From CAVRUD01 sp963849635 (GTDB lineage Bacteria; Chloroflexota; Chloroflexia; Thermomicrobiales; UBA6265): a stretch of 64,000 bases of DNA. The translations under genes were made by a program, and so were the position numbers. Location of the stretch: assembly GCA_963849635.1 (NCBI GenBank), contig CAWKIA010000028.1, positions 124,001 through 188,000 on the forward strand, in the 5' to 3' direction. Shown here in pieces: positions 62,845 to 64,000 of this stretch (position 1 is its first letter; each line of letters starts with the position of its first letter). The notes beneath the pieces were generated by a model. It did no database searches, was not told where the DNA came from, and saw nothing but the letters and a program-made list of their open reading frames with translations.

Positions 62845-64000
62845 TCAGGCGGCGAGGTTGTAGTTAGCCCATTGGTCGTTGAACAGCAGGACGCGCACGA
62901 GGCGACGGCCTGGGCGCCGGGCAGGCCCCAGCGCATCCCCGGCCCCTTCTCGCGGGCCCCGATCGATGCTTGCAAGCACCCTCGACCATGCCGCTGCCGA
63001 TGTCCAGGCCCCGCTCGCGGTAGCGACCGTAGGCCATCCGGCTGGCCTGATTGGTGAAGTACCCGACCTGCTCGTCGCGCACCACCGCTGCGCCGGCCGG
63101 GCACGTGAGCCGGCGCCAGGCCGCGACGAGGGCCGCACCCGCCCGGCAGCCAGCCGGTCCAGCTGGCGCGCGACCCAGCGCCGCGTCTTGGCCGTCCCCT
63201 CGCCATGGAGCGCCCGCCCAAACTCCCAGATCCGCTCGCTGGCGTGGTACCAGTCCACGATACAGGTCGCCTTCGGGCAGTGCTCGGCGGCCAGGTTCCA
63301 GATCCACTCGGCCCGTCCCCAGCACGACGACCTCGGCGGCCCCTTCCAGCCCCCGGCGATGGGCCTCCACTGCGAGGCGGCGGCCGAACGCCTCGGCCGG
63401 CTCGAAGCCGGCGACGTAGCTGGCTGCGCCGGGGTCAGCTCCCCGCCCGGCCTGCCGTGCTCCGGCCGCACGACCCCGACTTTGACCTCCTTGCCCTCGC
63501 CGCCCGTGCCCAGGATGCGCACCCCATCCATCGCCACGTAGAGCCGGGCTGGGGCTGGTCCGGCGGCCGGCGGCAGCCCATCGCGCCAGGCGGTCGCCAT
63601 CGTCGCGCCAGCTCCGCTTCGCGGCGAGCGCCGATGGCTTCGGTCACGGTCCGGACGGTGCTCGCCGACACCCGGATCCCGCGAGCGCCGCCAGCGTTGT
63701 GACCGCCTGGGCGAACGGCAGCAGCGCCCCGAGGTGGCTGGTGGCGCGCCGCACCCCGGGGCTGTGGCTGGCGCGGCCCAGCCCGAGCGCCGGGTCGAGT
63801 GGGCAGGCCCCCTGGCCGCACGCCGGGCACCAGTAGTACGCCCGCCGCAACGCGATCCAGCCGACCACGGTCTGTACCTCCTTGGTGCGATAGCCCTCGA
63901 AGCCGGCCGTGCCACCGCAGGCGCAGGCCTGGCGCACCCCGTCCTTGCCTGCCCCCGCGCCGCCAGCCCGGCTTCCAGCACCCGCGCCCCGACCGCCAGC
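62845..64000 (-). mobile_element. ISKra4-family transposase, frameshifted and cut by the window edge
   Basis: A minus-strand DDE transposase of the ISKra4 type. Its pieces, in four or more frames, read GYRTKEVQTVVGWIALRRAY and YWCPACGQGACPLDPALGLG with the zinc-knuckle CxxC, LYVAMDGVRILGTGGEGKEV (first Asp), CIVDWYHASERIWEFGRALH (second Asp region), YGRYRERGLDIGSGMVEGAC (final Glu region) and LLFNDQWANYNLAA at the end (62845). At least five indels separate them. The N-terminus continues beyond base 64000. No terminal repeat was found at the 62.6-62.8 kb side. The element is probably dead if the indels are real. Confidence 0.85.

Noticed and set aside
1..64000. tRNA and rRNA genes
   Set aside because: No cloverleaf with a T-arm consensus and no conserved rRNA sequence was noticed on either strand; a scan with tRNAscan-SE and Infernal would be decisive.

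Overview
The window reads as chromosomal DNA of a high-GC bacterium, most plausibly a member of the Chloroflexota near Thermomicrobia. This is inferred from gene content: two very long SARP/BTAD-NB-ARC-TPR regulators, LuxR-type STAND ATPases, a WD40 repeat protein, ISKra4 and IS1380 transposons and a split FtsH locus. No rRNA gene, tRNA gene or CRISPR array was seen, so the lineage call is tentative.

Layout. 0.3-4.2 kb: a PHP-fold metallohydrolase and a frameshifted MMPL/RND exporter with a readable promoter. 4.4-8.1 kb: a small membrane protein, a type II NADH dehydrogenase and a secreted cupredoxin. 8.2-15.6 kb: the first SARP regulator, then an MFS transporter-histidine kinase-response regulator operon. 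15.8-21.4 kb: a catabolic block (DHDPS-like aldolase; acetamidase, CaiB-type CoA transferase, EamA exporter, FAD oxidoreductase). 21.7-29.7 kb: methyltransferase, WD40 protein, Na+/H+ antiporter, BtpA protein, BON protein, and a MerR-flavin reductase operon. 29.8-38.6 kb: a membrane protein fused to three thioredoxin domains, the second SARP regulator, a DinB-like protein, a BKACE enzyme and RsgA.

38.7-44.9 kb is the most unusual part. Five minus-strand genes with overlapping or almost touching ends encode an SNF2 helicase, an unknown protein, a BrxC/BrxD-type P-loop ATPase, a second protein resembling it without a visible P-loop, and a helical leader protein. A plus-strand hicAB toxin-antitoxin pair sits in the middle. 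It has the look of a mobile defence or DNA-processing module and lacks the BREX core (no PglZ, methylase or Lon-like protease is visible).

45-64 kb: a peptide-type ABC importer without ATPases, a DAO-family oxidoreductase, a heavily frameshifted ftsH, an IS1380 element inserted in a regulator gene, a decayed lipoprotein gene, a SnoaL protein, a membrane-fused molybdopterin oxidoreductase, a LuxR/STAND regulator, a class III aminotransferase and a broken ISKra4 element cut by the window edge.

A recurring feature is single-base frameshifts. There are two in the first 38 kb and more than twenty after it, hitting conserved and mobile genes alike. This looks more like uncorrected sequence error toward one side of a contig than biology, and it affects every 'pseudogene' call below. 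Several long perfect inverted repeats (REP/MITE-like) lie between genes and one lies inside a coding region.
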